Shown here: one piece after another, positions 61,775-64,000 of the stretch
Numbering within the stretch: the first letter of the stretch is position 1
Layout: the number at the start of each line of letters is the position of its first letter
NCBI GenBank assembly: GCA_021397835.1
Contig: JAJFZO010000566.1
Coordinates: 1,922,001-1,986,000, forward strand
Origin: Moringa oleifera
Taxonomy: Eukaryota; Streptophyta; Magnoliopsida; Brassicales; Moringaceae
Length of the DNA: 64,000 nt
Direction: 5' to 3'
The notes under the pieces: model-generated
The model's input: the letters and a program-made list of their open reading frames with translations, nothing else
What the model was told of the DNA's origin: nothing
The model's database searches: none
Program-made: the position numbers and the translations under genes

Positions 61775-62143
61775 GTACAAGGTCCATTGAAGCAACAGTA
61801 CCCATTGGTCTGGAACACTGTTACACCCATGAGCCCGCAACTCAGCCAGACGCTCACCGGCGCACCAAGCACCACGGCAGGCTTCTGCCACTGGGCTAAA
61901 GTCAACCTGAATGTTGAACGCTTCAACGAGTGATATATCATAGAGGTCCACTTTACCAGGCTGGTTGATCAGTGCAAACTCAACCAGGGTATATGGTGGT
62001 GAGCCAGAGCCTTGGAACTATAAGCTTCCATTGCAGTCACCGGTCTCGCACCGGCCTTGGCTGTTGGAAAGTTGCAGGTGGTCCTGCCCCGGATGCGGCT
62101 GGCTTTCGAGCGACTGACAGATATGGACCATATCTGGCCTGGT
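61775..62143 (-). pseudogene. Thaumatin-like pseudogene, TLP5 (copy of TLP2)
   Basis: A decayed duplicate of TLP2. About 148 bases covering the start codon, the signal peptide and the first mature residues are deleted: the sequence runs from the coding GGCCTGG straight into the 5' flank TTAGTGATAAA at 62141. Later frameshifts split the rest, but YDISLVEAFNIQVDFSP, AEACRGAWCAG and FQTNGYCCFNGPC are still readable in different frames. The C-terminus is lost at about 61775, where homology ends near the copia fragment. Confidence 0.92.
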
Positions 62144-63840
62144 TAGTGATAAATACAGTTGATTTTTCTTATAGGTTTGGTCTTTATAGATGAGGATATG
62201 TCCCGTATGGAGATTGAACTTGTGCTAAGACTGATTCAAGACATTTCCAAAGATTATGACATGGCTTGACGACGTGACATAATTTCTGCCAATCATCCAA
62301 ATTAAATTTGTTTTTGTATGAGATAGTTCAAGTTCCAGGTGTTACACCATCTCATGCAACAAACCAACAAAATTAATGCTATGATATAAGTTATCCGAAA
62401 CAATTTTTTGGTAACTCAAAAAAAAAATCTAATTTATTCGAAACTGTTAATTTTTATATTGAAATGTTTAATACTGAAACAATCACCACTAAATCAATTA
62501 CTGTGGAATATTGAAAGTATACTCACATGGGTGAATGAGTAGCACAAATTACAATCTAACTAAGGCAAAATATTTGATAGGGCCATGCCAGTAGATATAA
62601 TATGGCATACATGAATTGAATAAACATAAATTTATTTCAATATCTTTGTGAGTTTCTTACACAACCACGGATTACACTATCGTGAACGTTAACTAGTTAG
62701 ATTTATCCGTTTATTTTTCCGTGAAGGTGTAGAGCTTAGAGTAAGAACTTCTTGATCCTTGAATTGCTGGATTGCAATTTACTTAAAAGATACCAAAGGA
62801 TTGATTAATTGACTCGAAATTTCGTGAATGTTTTGGCCCCAAATCATGCTCTCATCAAATAAATGCATTATCCTTTCACAGATGCAGGATTTCTGCCTCG
62901 ATTCAAGGCAAGCTTCACATCCTAGATTTTTTAATCTTAATTTGATAATTTAAAATTGTAAACCAATACTTGTTTGATATCCCATTTACTAGTTTCATTC
63001 CTTAAAGGCAAAGGAAGAACTTAAAAAGCATTTAGATGATTATTATTCTGGTGGGCTCTAATTAACTTGAGAAGTAACTAGTGGTAAGCAAGTGAAGGTC
63101 GCTGCCGACGGTGTTGGTCTGCCTAGGAAGGAGATGGTCAAGTTTCCTAGCAATTGCTGCATTAATTTTTGTGGACTTTAAAACCTAACAGTAGAGAAGA
63201 CTACAAGATATGAAGAAATGGGAATAAGAAGTCACGACTGATATTCGTCTCCAGCAAAAAGCAAGAAATTAATTGGCACCATTACATTACAAGAGCGACC
63301 TGTCTGTTCAAGTTATGGAATATATTATAGTCAACATTAAGCTGTGATATATATTCATGAAACTTCATATATATCACTTCCCTTGGATTTATGGAGAGAC
63401 ACTGTTTTGTGATCCAAGTTTAATAAGAGGCTGATCTCTAATCTCCTTCCTCGCAAGTTCATCATATAACAGTATAAGAGTTAGTCCTGTTGCTACTTGG
63501 GACCCATAAACTAGGATAATGCATTTTATTTTATATCTATTCAATTAAAAAAGTTACACATCTTTACTGATCTTATTTATGTTGATCTTTCACTTTCATC
63601 CAAAGCATCGACATATATAAATCATATCAAAGGAGGGATGGTAGCCTTGCAGAAGGCATCAACTAGGCTGTTGGCTGGAGCCCATATGAAGCAGCCTGCG
63701 ATTGCACCAGGGTACGTAATTGAAAGCATCTCACAAGCTAGTAGGATCGTACAGAGAAAAAAAGAGAAAGGTAAAGTCTTTTTAATGCGTTTTGTGTTTG
63801 CTTCATCGGGTCCTAGCTGGGTGCTGCAGCTAGTGGCTTG
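62144..63840. repeat. Segmental duplication of the TLP2 region, right copy
   Basis: This is the 5' flank belonging to TLP5, aligning with 52822-53800. It includes an insertion-like stretch absent from the left copy (about 62700-63230 has no counterpart that I see). At about 63790-63835 it reaches the GGTCCTAGCTGGGTGCTG block that precedes TLP3 in the left copy, but no TLP3-like coding fragment follows before the window ends. No gene is recognised. Confidence 0.8.
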
Positions 63841-64000
63841 TCCAAGATTTTGAATGCATTACTTGTCTTTAAAGTCAAAATCAATGAAGAGATCCGATAC
63901 TTACAATCACTTCATTTTCCTTCTGTCACTATTTCATAGACAAGGTACTAGAGAAATAGATCATCCCATAAAATCAGTAGTAATGAACTCACACGTATTC

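Noticed and set aside
63638..63853. 71-codon plus-strand ORF near the right edge
   Set aside because: Partly within the duplicated flank of the TLP genes. No known motif, and the matching left-copy region has no corresponding frame.

Overview
The window is nuclear DNA from a flowering plant, most likely a eudicot. The genes have many short introns with GT/AG borders, the spacers are very AT-rich, and the families are plant types (menthol-type SDR, DEAD-box helicase RH48-like, At3g48880-like F-box/LRR, MBD13-like, small C2 protein, osmotin/PR-5). I cannot name the species; a rosid would fit. Multi-exon entries give the whole span, with exon borders read by eye from splice sites and reading phase.

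Layout. 1-3.4 kb: a five-exon short-chain dehydrogenase/reductase on the minus strand. Its 5' flank is repeated at the left edge, implying a tandem partner outside the window. 4.4-4.9 kb: the first of three AT-rich inverted-repeat elements. 5-10.5 kb: a complete ten-exon DEAD-box RNA helicase behind a site II/telo-box promoter. 10.5-22.5 kb: a tandem triplication whose unit starts in the helicase 3' region and carries an F-box/LRR gene. Copies A and C are intact and copy B is a pseudogene. 22.5-29.8 kb: mostly AT-rich spacer with one small secreted-peptide-like ORF. 30-38 kb: an eight-exon gene with three methyl-CpG-binding domains and a duplicated C-terminal motif. Its third intron holds a 5'-truncated LINE with poly-A tail and target-site duplication. 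38.5-45.4 kb: a C2-domain gene (43.6-45.2 kb) and a deleted pseudogene copy (38.6-39.6 kb), separated by AT-rich DNA with a degenerate minisatellite. 45.4-50 kb: AT-rich spacer, the third inverted-repeat element and an LTR-retroelement remnant.

50-64 kb is a thaumatin-like (PR-5) cluster on the minus strand: two intact intronless genes and three broken copies. A roughly 2 kb segment of it is duplicated (52.2-53.8 and 61.8-63.8 kb). Between these lie degraded, intron-bearing fragments of unrelated genes (a UDP-glucose 4-epimerase, an SR splicing factor and an unassigned exon-like ORF), all on the minus strand, plus a Ty1/copia RNase H fragment.

There is no operon-like cooperation here. The repeated theme is local duplication followed by decay (SDR, F-box, C2, TLP), with transposon insertions in the spacers and in one intron. 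I found no convincing new enzymatic or defence system. The most interesting items are the inverted-repeat element family, the F-box triplication with its break next to the helicase, the repeat-built MBD13-like protein, and the 54-58 kb cluster of gene fragments.
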